Part shown: piece after piece, positions 21,353 through 30,750 of the stretch
Position numbering within the stretch: the stretch's first letter is position 1
Layout: every line of letters starts with the position of its first letter
Assembly: GCF_003932855.1 (NCBI RefSeq)
Contig: NZ_RQYZ01000002.1
Span: 1-64,000 of the forward strand
Reading direction: 5' to 3'
From: Tessaracoccus sp. OH4464_COT-324
GTDB taxonomy: Bacteria; Actinomycetota; Actinomycetes; Propionibacteriales; Propionibacteriaceae
DNA length: 64,000 nt
Position numbers and translations under genes: made by a program
Notes under the pieces: generated by a model
What the model was told of the DNA's origin: nothing
Seen by the model: only the letters and a program-made list of their open reading frames with translations
Databases searched by the model: none

Positions 21353-22116
21353 CGCCACGCGTCGATCCACGCGTCGATCATTGCGCGCGCGATGGACGCT
21401 TCCGAGGGCAGCCGGATCGATCCTGCGGCGACTCGCGAGGCCAGCTCCTCCCGGGTGAGGAAGCTGGCCTCCACTATCTCGTCGCCGTCCACCCTAAGCC
21501 TGGCGGCTTCGACGGCGCGCGCAGTGAAGCCGAGCATAAGCGAACGCGGGTACGGCCACGGTTGACTCGCGAAGTACTGCAGATCCGAAAGCTGCAAGGC
21601 AACCTCCTCCGCAGCTTCTCTGCGGCACGCCTGCTCCAGAGACTCTCCCGGTTCGACGAAACCTGCGATTACCGAGAATCTGTGCTCGGCCCAGGAGGAG
21701 TGCCGGGCCAGAAGGATGCGGTCGTCGCCGTCGGTAATCCGCACGATGATGGCCGGATCCGTGCGGCAGAACTGCTCCGCCCCGCACGAGCCGCACCGTC
21801 GTCGCTGTCCGTGGTGGTGGGGGATCGTCGGCTGCTGGCAGCGCTCACAGCGCGGCCCGGCCGCGTGCCAGCGCACGAGTTGCACCGCGGCGGCCACCAG
21901 CGGCGTCGGCTGCTCTCGGAAGTCCGTCCCCGCTGCGAGCCGGGCAACCGGCCGAGCAAACCACTGCACACCGTGCGTCGTCCCCAGCAGATAGTCCTGG
22001 GGCGACGCCGCGCCCGCGCCGGGCGCCACCCGGCCCTCGGGCGTGACCAGCAGCACCTGTCGGGGCGCGCCCGCCTCCGGCGACCGGTCCAGCACCATCT
22101 CTTCGTCCCAGCGCAC
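21349..22116 (-). CDS. nudC: NADH pyrophosphatase, NudC-like Nudix hydrolase
   Basis: A 255-residue enzyme with the NudC arrangement: a divergent N-terminal domain, a zinc ribbon (CERC then CGSC, about 95-117), and a Nudix box GFVEPGESLEQACRREAAEEVAL, followed by the NudC-specific SQPWPYPRSLM. NudC hydrolyses NAD(H) to NMN(H) and AMP and removes NAD caps from RNA. GTG start. The next gene upstream is adnB, which ends three bases before the start. The same nudC/adnB/adnA neighbourhood exists in Mycobacterium (Rv3199c to Rv3202c). Confidence 0.92.
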   Translation of the reverse strand: MRWDEEMVLDRSPEAGAPRQVLLVTPEGRVAPGAGAASPQDYLLGTTHGVQWFARPVARLAAGTDFREQPTPLVAAAVQLVRWHAAGPRCERCQQPTIPHHHGQRRRCGSCGAEQFCRTDPAIIVRITDGDDRILLARHSSWAEHRFSVIAGFVEPGESLEQACRREAAEEVALQLSDLQYFASQPWPYPRSLMLGFTARAVEAARLRVDGDEIVEASFLTREELASRVAAGSIRLPSEASIARAMIDAWIDAWR

Positions 22117-22119
22117 CGC

Positions 22120-25083
22120 TCACACCTCCAAAACCCCGCGCAGTTGTTCGTCGTCGGCCGCGACGAACTGCAGCCTGTCCTGCCTGACGTGGTAGAACGC
22201 CGCACCCACCCGCTCGATGGGCAGCCCGCGCGCTTCCGCCCAGGCTCGCCGGTAGACGACCAGTTGGAGTTCGTCCGCCTCCATGTTGGAAGTCTTCCAG
22301 TCGACGACGATCTCGTCGAATGGGCCGGACCACTCGTAGGCTGCGTCGATCCTGCCGCGCACCTGGAAGCCGTCCACCGGCAGCGAGAACGCGATCTCGA
22401 CGCCGATGGGCACGCGGTGGGCGAACTGCCCGCGCTCGAACGCGGCGATCAGCTGCGCCAGCTGCGGGTCCTGTGCCCGTTCGAAGGCCTCGTCCAGGCC
22501 ACCGAGCAGCTCGAAACGCCGCTGCACCCACTCATGGAACCGGGTCCCCAGGGTGGCCGCCGAGGAGGGCCTGCGCGGCATCCGGCGCAGCAGCTGCTCG
22601 GCGAAGGCCTGAGGGTCGTTCTTCAGGGCGATCGCCGCGGTGGCGGTCAGGCCCACGGGTAGCCGCACGTCGCGGCTGGTGGCCGGCGCCAGCACATGAG
22701 CAACGGCCTCGTCCCAAGCCGTCAGCTGTGCCTCCTCCTCCGGCGGCAGCTGACCAGAGCGGGCCACCCAGTCCGCCCCCGGCCGGGCCTGGGCCACCAG
22801 CTCCGCGGCCGCCTGCAGTTCGGCGAGCGCGTGCTCATCGATGCGTTCCGGCCATCCCCGTTCGGTTCGCTGCTGAGCCGTCGGGTTGGCCGTGGCGCTA
22901 CTCGAATGGTCGACGAAGTGTCCCTCCCTGGCGGCTTCCCGGGCGAGTACCTCGAAGTAGCGCGAGGGCTTCCGCGCCCGTGCCGCGCCGGGCGACCAGT
23001 CGTGGCAGGTGCCGACGAGCAGGCGCTTGGCGCGGGTGGCTGCGACGTAGGCCAGCCGGTCCTCCGCCTGGAGGTGTTCCAGCTTTAACTCCGCCTGGTA
23101 CTGCTTGAGCGCCGCGTCCGAGTACTCCATCAGCTGTGGAATCGAGTCCGCGTCGCCGCGCAGCGGGGCGGGCAGTTGTTGGGCTGCGCTCACCCAGCTG
23201 CCGTCGAGGTTGCGCGCCGGGAACAGCCCTTCTGCGAGCCCCACCAGGAAGACCGTGTCCCACTCCAGCCCCTTGGCGCGGTGCACGGTGAGCAGTTTCA
23301 CCGAATTGGCCTCCGATACGCTCGCCTGCTCGAAACCGATCCCCGCGGTCTCCTCGGCATCTAGGTAACTGAGCAGCCCGGGCAGGGTTTCCTCCCCCGC
23401 GACGATGGGGCGAGCCGAACACGCCCGTTGGAAGGCCTCCAGCTGGCTCAGGTCGTGGCCGCTGACGCGCAGCTCTTCCTCCAACCCGCTCTCCTGCACG
23501 ATTCGGTGCACCAGATCCGCGACCGGCTCCCCCACGTGGCTTCGCAGCCTGCGATACTCGGCGAGGAAGCCGGCCAGCGCCGAACGGGCGTGGGGACTCA
23601 ACCCCGCCGGCCGACTTTCGGCCGCGTCAAGTAGGCTGGCGTCTTCGGCCAGCTCCCTGGCGTGCCTAGCGAGAATCACCATGTCCGGCAGCCCCACACC
23701 CCAGCGAGGACCGGTGAGCAGGGTGGCCAGGGCGGGGTTGGCGCTCGGATCCGCCAGCAGCCTGAGCGTCGAAACCACATGGGCTACCTCCGGCACCCCC
23801 AGCAGACCGCCGATGCCGACCACCTCCGTCGGCACCCCCTGGGCCCGCAGCTTCGCTGCCAGCACGCCGAGCGTCGCGTTGCGCCGCGAGAGCACGGCGA
23901 TGTCCGACCACTTGCGGCTGCCCTCCAGCGTCAGGATGCGTTCGACGACGTGGGCGAGCTCTTCGTCCTCCGAGTCGAAGCGCGCCGCCTCCACCAGCCC
24001 TCGCTGGGCGTCCTCGGGGGGAACTAGGGTGACGCTGATCGGGGAGCTGATCGGGCTTTTCAGTTCGTTTCCGACGTCCAGAATCCTGCTGTGGCTGCGG
24101 CGGTTGATCCCCAGGCTCACCCGGGAGGAGTGGCCGAACCCGGTCTCGAACTCCAGGATGTTGCTCGCGGCCGCGCCCCGCCAACCGTAGATGGCCTGGA
24201 ACGGGTCGCCGACCGCTGTCACCGGATGCCCCGCGAACAGCGACGTCAGCAGCTTGGCCTGCGCCGACGACGTGTCCTGGTATTCGTCGAGCAGCACCAA
24301 CCGGTAACGCCTGCGCAGGTCTGCACCGATCGCCGGGTGCTCAGCGACGAGGCGCGCGGCCAAGCGTAGCTGGTCGGCGAACTCGGCCACGCCCAACTTG
24401 CGTTTTAATTCCTGATACTGATCGACCAGCCCGAGCAGTTCCAGTCGCTCGTCGCACCGCTCGGCCGCCGTGAGCATCGAGGCGTAGGGCTTCGGGCTCT
24501 TCTTCCCATACATCGGCGCGTTCAGGAAACCGAGCTTCGCCTCACCCGTGTAACGGCGCACGTCCGCAGATTCGACCAGGTGCGACTGCATGGCGTCGTC
24601 CAGCGCGCGCACCCGTTCGATGATCGTCGTGACACTGTACTGGCTCAGCAGGGGAAGGTCCTCCGCGTCGTGCACCACGCGGGCCAGCAGCTGGTGGGCG
24701 GTGGCTCCGTCGATGAGTTGCGGCGTGTGATCGATGCCCGAGCGGATGGCGTGCTCGGTGACCAGCGACGCGGCGAAGGAGTCGTAGGTGGCGACCCGCT
24801 CGCGGCTCTCTTCGTCGACGAGGCCCGCCTTCGCAAGGGCCTGCTGGATTCGCTGGGCCAGTTCCGCGGCCGCCTTCCGGGTGAAAGTCAGCCCGAGAAC
24901 TTCTTCGGGCCTGACCTGCGCGGTGCCGACGAGCCACACCACGCGTGCCGCCATCACGGTTGTCTTGCCGGTGCCTGCGCCTGCGATGACTACCCCTGGG
25001 GCAAGCTCAGCGGTGATCGCGGCCAGCTGCTCGTCGCTGAACGGCACCTCCATCGCGGCGCAAAGCGAATGAGTGTCCATCAT
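22120..25083 (-). CDS. adnB: AdnB-like UvrD-family helicase-nuclease
   Basis: A 987-residue protein that with AdnA processes DNA double-strand breaks for recombination, replacing RecBCD/AddAB in actinobacteria. The helicase part has Walker A AGAGTGKTT (34-42), LTFTRKAAAEL (Ia), LLDEYQDTSSAQ (II), and VKLLTVHRAKGLEWDTVFL (V). The C-terminal RecB-type nuclease is visible as RIDAAYEW, then VVDWKTS, then ELQLVVYRRAW. The ATG at 25083 overlaps the adnA stop (ATGA), so subunits are made in equal amounts. M. tuberculosis AdnB is of similar size. The longer upstream frame lies within adnA and is rejected. Confidence 0.93.
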   Translation of the reverse strand: MMDTHSLCAAMEVPFSDEQLAAITAELAPGVVIAGAGTGKTTVMAARVVWLVGTAQVRPEEVLGLTFTRKAAAELAQRIQQALAKAGLVDEESRERVATYDSFAASLVTEHAIRSGIDHTPQLIDGATAHQLLARVVHDAEDLPLLSQYSVTTIIERVRALDDAMQSHLVESADVRRYTGEAKLGFLNAPMYGKKSPKPYASMLTAAERCDERLELLGLVDQYQELKRKLGVAEFADQLRLAARLVAEHPAIGADLRRRYRLVLLDEYQDTSSAQAKLLTSLFAGHPVTAVGDPFQAIYGWRGAAASNILEFETGFGHSSRVSLGINRRSHSRILDVGNELKSPISSPISVTLVPPEDAQRGLVEAARFDSEDEELAHVVERILTLEGSRKWSDIAVLSRRNATLGVLAAKLRAQGVPTEVVGIGGLLGVPEVAHVVSTLRLLADPSANPALATLLTGPRWGVGLPDMVILARHARELAEDASLLDAAESRPAGLSPHARSALAGFLAEYRRLRSHVGEPVADLVHRIVQESGLEEELRVSGHDLSQLEAFQRACSARPIVAGEETLPGLLSYLDAEETAGIGFEQASVSEANSVKLLTVHRAKGLEWDTVFLVGLAEGLFPARNLDGSWVSAAQQLPAPLRGDADSIPQLMEYSDAALKQYQAELKLEHLQAEDRLAYVAATRAKRLLVGTCHDWSPGAARARKPSRYFEVLAREAAREGHFVDHSSSATANPTAQQRTERGWPERIDEHALAELQAAAELVAQARPGADWVARSGQLPPEEEAQLTAWDEAVAHVLAPATSRDVRLPVGLTATAAIALKNDPQAFAEQLLRRMPRRPSSAATLGTRFHEWVQRRFELLGGLDEAFERAQDPQLAQLIAAFERGQFAHRVPIGVEIAFSLPVDGFQVRGRIDAAYEWSGPFDEIVVDWKTSNMEADELQLVVYRRAWAEARGLPIERVGAAFYHVRQDRLQFVAADDEQLRGVLEV

Positions 25084-28061
25084 GCCCCCTGGGTGCTCGG
25101 GCAGCCCTGCCGGAACTCGCAGTGCCGGCAGTGCGCCCCCGGCCTGGCCGGAAACTGTCCAGCCGACAGGATCCCCGCGGCCGCCGCAATCCTGCTGTGG
25201 ATCCAGGAGGGCTGCTCGTCGGGTTCGAGATCCCTCGGCCAAGGCTGGGCAGCCAACGTCGATTGCTCGCACACCGCAGGCAGGCCGTCCTCGTCGTGGC
25301 GCAGCAGCACCAGCGTCGGCTCCGCAACCCGAGCGCCCGGCGCCCCGAAGGCGCCATGCTGGGCGGCTAGCTGGTAGACCCCCAGCTGAACATTCTCCGC
25401 CAACTCGCGCGCGGTGGGCTTGTTCTTGATGGTCTTGAAATCGACGACACGCACCGCCTCGACCCCATCACGCTCGACGATGTCCACCCGATCGGCTCGG
25501 CCCCGCAACACCACCTCGCGTCCGCCGACGGTCAACTCAACGGTGAACTCCTGCTCCACCCCGAACGGATCGGGCTGGTTCGCCAGCCAGCGGGCGGCGC
25601 GCTCAAGGATGCCCCGGGCAGCGGCCCGCTCCTTCCTGGCCAGCCAGGGCACCTCGATCACCAGCTCTCCCCAGCGCTGGTCGAGCAACTGCTGGGCATC
25701 TGACAACCCGATCCCACATTGCATCTCCTGCACGATCTCGTGGATCAGTGTTCCCAGCGATGCGCTGCGGTTCATCGGAGGGCCGCCGCCCGCCTTGCGC
25801 ACCAGGAAATAGCGACGCGGGCAGGTGAGGATATCCTCGATGGCCGATCCGCTCAGCTCGCAGCGCCCGGCAGGCAGGCGCGACGCCCCGAAATCCAGAC
25901 CCCACCAGCTGGCGCTGTCCGCGCTGCGAACGCCCTGCTCGGCTAGGTGGGCAAGGCGCTGGGCCGCGCCACGTCGAAGCGCGGGGCTGCTGGCCGCGTC
26001 GCCGAGCACCCGACGCAGTTGCCCCACGAGCGCCGCCGCGGTCATCGGCTGCTGCGGCCTGCCCGGCTTCTCCTGCACCGATACCCCCAGATCGGCGCAG
26101 AACCGCGATATCCCGGCCTCTGCGGTGCCGCTGACATGCACCGAGTCCCGGGCCCTGGAGCAGGCCAGGTAGAACAGTCGCCGCTCGTCTCGCAGATGCT
26201 CCTGGACCGTACGTCGAGCCCCGTCCAGGAGCAGATCAGGGTCGATCAGCAGGCCAGCGGGCGCGGAACGCGGCCAGCGGCCCTCTTCGACGCCCACCAC
26301 CCAGACGTGCCGCCATTGCCGGCCCTTGGTCTGGTGCGCGGTGGTCAGCGTGACCCCTCGCCCAGTGAGCGCCAGCTCGCGCGCCGTGTCTGCCGAGATC
26401 TCCTCCGCGGCCACGTCCCGGATCAGCGCCAGCGCACCTGCCCGACCGGAACGCAGCGGTTGCAGGCTCGCCCGGTGAAACAGCTCCACCATCGCGTCGA
26501 GATGGTGGTGGGCGCGCCGTGCGCCGGCGAGCGCCGCCTTGCGCAGCCTCTCCGGCCAGTCGGTGGCCGACCAAATGCACCAGAGGGCCTCCTGCACAGG
26601 CAGGCCCTTGCCGAGCTGTTCCCGGGCGCCGAGGAGCGCATCCGCCAACCGTCGCGCGTCGGCCCACGACTCCCCCGCATCCGGGTCGATGGACCGCTGC
26701 CACAGGCTGCCAGGCGAGTCCGAGCGCGCGAGCTTCCGGAGGTCCAGCACGTCGTATCCGCCCAGCTGGGACGTCAGCACGGCGGCCCAGTCGTCGTCGC
26801 CCGGTTCCTCTTCGGCAGCGGCCAGCGCCAGACAGCCCAGCAGCAGCCGAACCGCATCGTCGTTGGCGAGCAGTACGTCCTGCGCCGGCACCTCGACGGG
26901 GATGCCCAGCCTGACCAGTTCCCCCACCAGCGGAGCAAGCTGTGTCCTGCCCGCGCGGGTGATCACGGCCAGCTCCCCCCACGCGCAACCCTGAGCTACC
27001 TTTCGCCGCAACTGATCGGCAACGTGAGCAGCTTCGGCCGCACCGTCGTCGTAGACGGCGACCGTCACCTCGCCGGGAAACTCGCGCGTACCGCGCAGAG
27101 CTACCCGCGCTCCCTTGCCGCCGATGCGTGCACGCAACCCGGCCAGGCTCGCGAGCACCGCCGCAGAGTGGCGGAATGAGTCGCCCAACTCGATTGTGCG
27201 AAGGTTCGGCAGTGCGGTGAGCTCCTTCAGGGCGTCCGAGGAAGCACCCCGAAAGCCGGACACCACCTGTTGTTCGTCGGCGAACACGGTGACCGGCAGT
27301 CCGGCGCGGGCCAGGTCGCCGATCAGCGCCAGCTGGGTGCCGTCCAGGTCGTGAGCGTCGTCGACGAACACCCCCTTGTAGTTCGCGGTCAGCGCACTGG
27401 CGGTGTCTGGCTCGTGGACCAGAAGACGTACCCGGTAGACGAGCTCGGCATAGTCGAGGGCGCGCTCCAGGTCGCCCACATTCAGGTATTCGGTGAAGAA
27501 CTCCGCAACTGCTCGAAGCGTGTCGTCGCCGCGTTCGCGGGCCAGACCCGCCAAGCGGTGCTCGTCCCAGGACCGCTGCCGAATACGGGCGAGCAACTCG
27601 CGCAGTTGTCGGGCAAACGTCCCCGTGGGCAGCGCCTGCTCCAGCTCGTCGGGCCACTGGACGCGGCTGCGGGAGAGCAACTCCCGGATTCTTTCCTCCT
27701 GCTGCGGGGCCCGCAACAGCACCCAGGGTTCGTCCGTGACGGGTTCGTGCCTCCGCATGAGGCCCAGCGCGAAGCCGTGCACCGTGGTGACGACCGGGCT
27801 GAGTTGAGTCTGGGAGCTGGCCGAGATCACCGCCCGCCTGATCCGTTGGGCAGCTGCCCGGGATGCGGCGAGCACCACATGGTCCGACAGCTGATGGCCG
27901 GAGAGGAGTTTGTGGGCGAGCGCGGCGACGAGGCTACTCGTCTTTCCCGAGCCTGGACCACCCCACACGAGGGTACTTCCCGGCCAAGGCTCCGCCACTC
28001 GCTGTTGGGCTGCGCTGAGCGTCGGGGCAGACTCCGGTTCAGGGGGCAGCAGATTCCACAC
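25080..28061 (-). CDS. adnA: AdnA-like UvrD-family helicase-nuclease
   Basis: About 993 residues. N-terminal Walker A is GGPGSGKTS near residue 30; the motif II position reads VFVDDAHDLDGTQ rather than DEYQD, so the ATPase is divergent, as in known AdnA subunits, where AdnB is the main motor. The RecB-like nuclease contains GRADRVDI, VVDFKT and QLGVYQLA. A Cys in LTCPRRYFL and three in HCRHCEFRQGC near the C-terminus form an AddB-like Fe-S site. The start is uncertain: GTG at 28061 or TTG at 28073 precede the conserved LSAAQQRV sequence, and neither has a strong ribosome site. It is divergent from the PP2C gene. Confidence 0.9.
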   Translation of the reverse strand: MWNLLPPEPESAPTLSAAQQRVAEPWPGSTLVWGGPGSGKTSSLVAALAHKLLSGHQLSDHVVLAASRAAAQRIRRAVISASSQTQLSPVVTTVHGFALGLMRRHEPVTDEPWVLLRAPQQEERIRELLSRSRVQWPDELEQALPTGTFARQLRELLARIRQRSWDEHRLAGLARERGDDTLRAVAEFFTEYLNVGDLERALDYAELVYRVRLLVHEPDTASALTANYKGVFVDDAHDLDGTQLALIGDLARAGLPVTVFADEQQVVSGFRGASSDALKELTALPNLRTIELGDSFRHSAAVLASLAGLRARIGGKGARVALRGTREFPGEVTVAVYDDGAAEAAHVADQLRRKVAQGCAWGELAVITRAGRTQLAPLVGELVRLGIPVEVPAQDVLLANDDAVRLLLGCLALAAAEEEPGDDDWAAVLTSQLGGYDVLDLRKLARSDSPGSLWQRSIDPDAGESWADARRLADALLGAREQLGKGLPVQEALWCIWSATDWPERLRKAALAGARRAHHHLDAMVELFHRASLQPLRSGRAGALALIRDVAAEEISADTARELALTGRGVTLTTAHQTKGRQWRHVWVVGVEEGRWPRSAPAGLLIDPDLLLDGARRTVQEHLRDERRLFYLACSRARDSVHVSGTAEAGISRFCADLGVSVQEKPGRPQQPMTAAALVGQLRRVLGDAASSPALRRGAAQRLAHLAEQGVRSADSASWWGLDFGASRLPAGRCELSGSAIEDILTCPRRYFLVRKAGGGPPMNRSASLGTLIHEIVQEMQCGIGLSDAQQLLDQRWGELVIEVPWLARKERAAARGILERAARWLANQPDPFGVEQEFTVELTVGGREVVLRGRADRVDIVERDGVEAVRVVDFKTIKNKPTARELAENVQLGVYQLAAQHGAFGAPGARVAEPTLVLLRHDEDGLPAVCEQSTLAAQPWPRDLEPDEQPSWIHSRIAAAAGILSAGQFPARPGAHCRHCEFRQGCPSTQGA

Positions 28062-28199
28062 ACAGCTATCCAAGCACGTTCTTCCGACACTTCTTAGACG
28101 GGTTCGCGCGCAAGCTGCCCACCTGCCGTTAGTATGTGGCTCAGTCGATGAAGTGCCCAAAGTATGATCTGGCTTCGGTCAGTCGCAGAGGAGTCAAAT

Positions 28200-28985
28200 G
28201 TGAGCCATTCCGAACGCGCCCATTACTCCCGCACCCTCGACTCATGGATCTCGGGATGTAGTGATGTCGGACTGCGCCACCAAAGTAACCAGGATGCATT
28301 CTTCATGGCGGCCCGCAGCGAACCGGAGCGAGCGGCCGTTATCGCGGTGGCCGACGGGGTTTCCTCCGCAGCCGGTTCTGAGCTGGCTTCCCTGGTAGCC
28401 GTCGAAACCTGTGTTGAGTCCTTGCTTCAGCAATTCGCTTCGGGGGTGCCCAGCAGCGTCGCATTTATGCGAGCTTTTGTTGACGCAAATCGTGCCGTAC
28501 TTGAGGCCAAGACCGATGGCCAGCCTTCAGCTTGCACGCTGATTTCGGCTCACTTCGAGGGCAAGCAGATCGCCATTGCAAACGTCGGAGATTCCCGAGC
28601 CTATTGGTTCGGCGACGATGGCTCCGCCCAAATCTTGACCGTTGATGATTCGATGGCGCAGGCCCGAATCATGATGGGCGAACCCCGCGAAGAGGCCGAG
28701 CGGGGCTCGCACGCGATCACGAAATGGCTCGGCCTGAACGCAGCCAATGTCGCCCCGACGGTAACTGGTCTGGCGCCCTCGACTCCAGGCTGGTTGCTGC
28801 TATGCACCGACGGGTTGTGGAACTACGCGAGCGCCCCGGAGACGCTGCACGGCGTGTTTCGGCGGCTACTGGAAAGCAGTGAGTCCCTGGAGCAGCTGAC
28901 AGAATCGCTGGTGCACTGGGCCAACGAGCAGGGCGGACGAGACAACACCACCGTCGTATTGTTGCGCGTTTCATCAGCCCCCTAA
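28200..28985 (+). CDS. PP2C-family protein phosphatase
   Basis: A 261-residue Ser/Thr protein phosphatase without membrane segments. PP2C motifs in order are QSNQDAFF, AVADGVSSAAGSE (metal Asp-Gly), SACTLISA, IANVGDSRAYW, LLLCTDGLWN and GRDNTTVVLL (metal Asp). It probably reverses phosphorylation by a soluble Ser/Thr kinase; none is in the window. The GTG at 28200 has AGGAG seven bases upstream. A TATGAT -10 lies at 28163-28168 with a poor -35. It is divergent from adnA and precedes DUF3107 by 24 bases. Confidence 0.92.
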   Translation: MSHSERAHYSRTLDSWISGCSDVGLRHQSNQDAFFMAARSEPERAAVIAVADGVSSAAGSELASLVAVETCVESLLQQFASGVPSSVAFMRAFVDANRAVLEAKTDGQPSACTLISAHFEGKQIAIANVGDSRAYWFGDDGSAQILTVDDSMAQARIMMGEPREEAERGSHAITKWLGLNAANVAPTVTGLAPSTPGWLLLCTDGLWNYASAPETLHGVFRRLLESSESLEQLTESLVHWANEQGGRDNTTVVLLRVSSAP

Positions 28986-29009
28986 GCTGTTGATCGAGGA
29001 GGAGATTGC

Positions 29010-29240
29010 ATGCAAATCAAGATCGGTATCGCCCAGGTGGCTCGGGAACTCAGCTTCGAGACCAGCGAAACTGTTGAGCAGGTCGAGGAGAAGCTCACTG
29101 CAGCTCTTGCCGGAGAGGACGGCGGAACCTTGTCCATCAGCGACGTCAGCGGACGCAAGGTCGTGGTTCCCGCCGCGCGGCTCGGCTATATCGAGTTCGG
29201 TTCTCCGAACGCCCAGCCCGTCGGCTTCGGCGCGGTCTGA
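29010..29240 (+). CDS. DUF3107 family protein (TB9.4-like)
   Basis: A 76-residue protein with the family layout: a beta strand MQIKIGIAQVARELSF, a helix with ETVEQVEEKL, and a GRKVVVPAARLGYIEFG ending. DUF3107 (Rv3208A, TB9.4) is conserved in actinobacteria near a RhlE-type helicase gene, exactly as here. Function is not known. The ATG has GAGGAGGAG upstream. Confidence 0.9.
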   Translation: MQIKIGIAQVARELSFETSETVEQVEEKLTAALAGEDGGTLSISDVSGRKVVVPAARLGYIEFGSPNAQPVGFGAV

Positions 29241-29335
29241 GCACCGCACGGCCGCTCGCTGGTAGGATTCAGCAGGGGGCACGTTGCTCCGCCTGGCCGT
29301 CGGCGGCGGCCGGAAGACATTTAAGAGGTTTCATC

Positions 29336-30706
29336 CTGACTGAGCAGGTTTCACAAGACACTTTCTTGGACCTCGGCGTCGCTGACCCGATTGCCGAGGC
29401 GCTGGCGGAGGTCGGCATCATCCGGCCGTTCCCCATCCAGGCCCTTGCGATCCCACTGGCCTTGGGCGGTGCGGATCTGATCGGCCAGGCCCGAACCGGC
29501 ACTGGCAAGACCTTGGCGTTCGGCATCACCATGCTGCATCGTTTGGCTGGGCTGGCCCCCGAGAAGCCCGCGCGCGGCTTCCCCCGCGGCCTGGTGGTGT
29601 GCCCGACGCGTGAGCTGGCGGTGCAGGTGGGCAAGGACCTTGAACTCGCGGGCAGCAAACTCAGCACCCGAGTGCTCACCATCTACGGCGGAACCGGCTA
29701 CGAGGATCAGCTTTCCGCGCTCAGCAAGGGCGTCGATGTTGTCGTCGGCACCCCGGGGCGGCTGCTCGACCTCATGCAGCGGCGTGCGCTCAACCTGTCC
29801 AAGATCCAGGTGCTGGTGCTCGATGAGGCCGACGAGATGCTCGATCTGGGTTTCCTACCCGACGTCGAGCGCATCCTGGACAAGACGCCGGACTCGCGCC
29901 AGACGATGCTGTTCTCCGCGACGATGCCACCGGCCATTCTCTCGCTCGCCCGTTCGCGCCTCAACCGGCCGATCAACATCCGGGCCGAGGGCGAGGATGC
30001 CAGCGCCACGGTTCCAGATATCACGCAGTTCATCTATCAGGCTCACGACCTTGACAAACCCGAGGTGGTTTCCCGGATAGTCCAGGCCGAGGACGCCGAG
30101 AAGGTCATGATCTTCACCCGCACCAAGCGTGCAGCCCAACGCTTGACTGATGAGCTGATCGAGCGCGGCTTCCCGGCCACCTCAATCCACGGCGACCTGA
30201 ACCAGTCGGCCCGCGAGCGTGGTTTGAAGAAGTTCCGGCAGGGAACGATCCGCATCTTGGTGGCCACAGATGTTGCGGCTCGCGGCATCGACATCACGGG
30301 CGTCAGCCATGTGATCAACTACGAATGCCCCGATACGGACGCCACCTACGTGCACCGCATCGGCCGTACGGGACGCGCCGGCAACAGTGGCGTGGCCGTG
30401 ACTCTCGTCGACTGGACGGATCTGCACCGTTGGAAGCTGATCGATCAGGCCTTGGAGCTGGGCAAGGGCGAGCCGATGGAGACCTACTCTTCGTCGCCGC
30501 ACCTCTACAGCGATCTCTCGATCCCTGAAGGAACCAAGGGCCGCATCGCCCGGCCCAAGCAGCACCGCAGCGAGGAGGAGCGAGAGAAGTCTCGGGAACG
30601 CAAGCGGGCGGAGCGGGCCGAACGCACCACCCGCCCTCGGAAGCGCCGTCGGATCCGGGCCGGTGTCGAAGTGCCCCGCGACGCGAAGTCGCCCGAAGGC
30701 AGCTGA
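29336..30706 (+). CDS. DEAD-box RNA helicase, apparent CTG start
   Basis: About 456 residues. Counting from the CTG, the Q-motif FPIQ is at 32-35, Walker A ARTGTGKT at 52-59, then PTRELAVQV, VLDEADEM, FSATMP, and the second RecA domain with VATDVAARGID and HRIGRTGRAG. The C-terminus is highly basic. Such helicases unwind structured RNA or assist ribosome assembly. No ATG, GTG or TTG exists in frame between the DUF3107 stop and a TTG at 29366; that TTG would cut off the Phe that conserved homologues carry before the Q-motif. CTG at 29336 has AAGAGG seven bases upstream and gives TEQVSQDTF, so it is chosen. Confidence 0.88.
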   Translation: MTEQVSQDTFLDLGVADPIAEALAEVGIIRPFPIQALAIPLALGGADLIGQARTGTGKTLAFGITMLHRLAGLAPEKPARGFPRGLVVCPTRELAVQVGKDLELAGSKLSTRVLTIYGGTGYEDQLSALSKGVDVVVGTPGRLLDLMQRRALNLSKIQVLVLDEADEMLDLGFLPDVERILDKTPDSRQTMLFSATMPPAILSLARSRLNRPINIRAEGEDASATVPDITQFIYQAHDLDKPEVVSRIVQAEDAEKVMIFTRTKRAAQRLTDELIERGFPATSIHGDLNQSARERGLKKFRQGTIRILVATDVAARGIDITGVSHVINYECPDTDATYVHRIGRTGRAGNSGVAVTLVDWTDLHRWKLIDQALELGKGEPMETYSSSPHLYSDLSIPEGTKGRIARPKQHRSEEEREKSRERKRAERAERTTRPRKRRRIRAGVEVPRDAKSPEGS

Positions 30707-30713
30707 GGACGAG

Positions 30714-30746
30714 CTGATGGGCCGGGCCCGAGGCCCGGCCCATCAG
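30714..30746. terminator. Strong bidirectional terminator hairpin
   Basis: CTGATGGGCCGGGCC (30714-30728) pairs perfectly with GGCCCGGCCCATCAG (30732-30746) over a 3-base loop, and the stem extends outward for about six more pairs with one wobble. It lies between the convergent helicase and trpS genes. Confidence 0.85.
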
Positions 30747-30750
30747 TTCG

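Noticed and set aside
25083-25272. N-terminal extension of AdnB by about 63 residues
   Set aside because: The extension is coding sequence of adnA in another frame; the ATG overlapping the adnA stop gives the expected helicase N-terminus.
29366-30706. TTG at 29366 as start of the DEAD-box helicase
   Set aside because: It has no ribosome site at proper distance and would remove the conserved Phe before the Q-motif; CTG at 29336 explains the sequence better.
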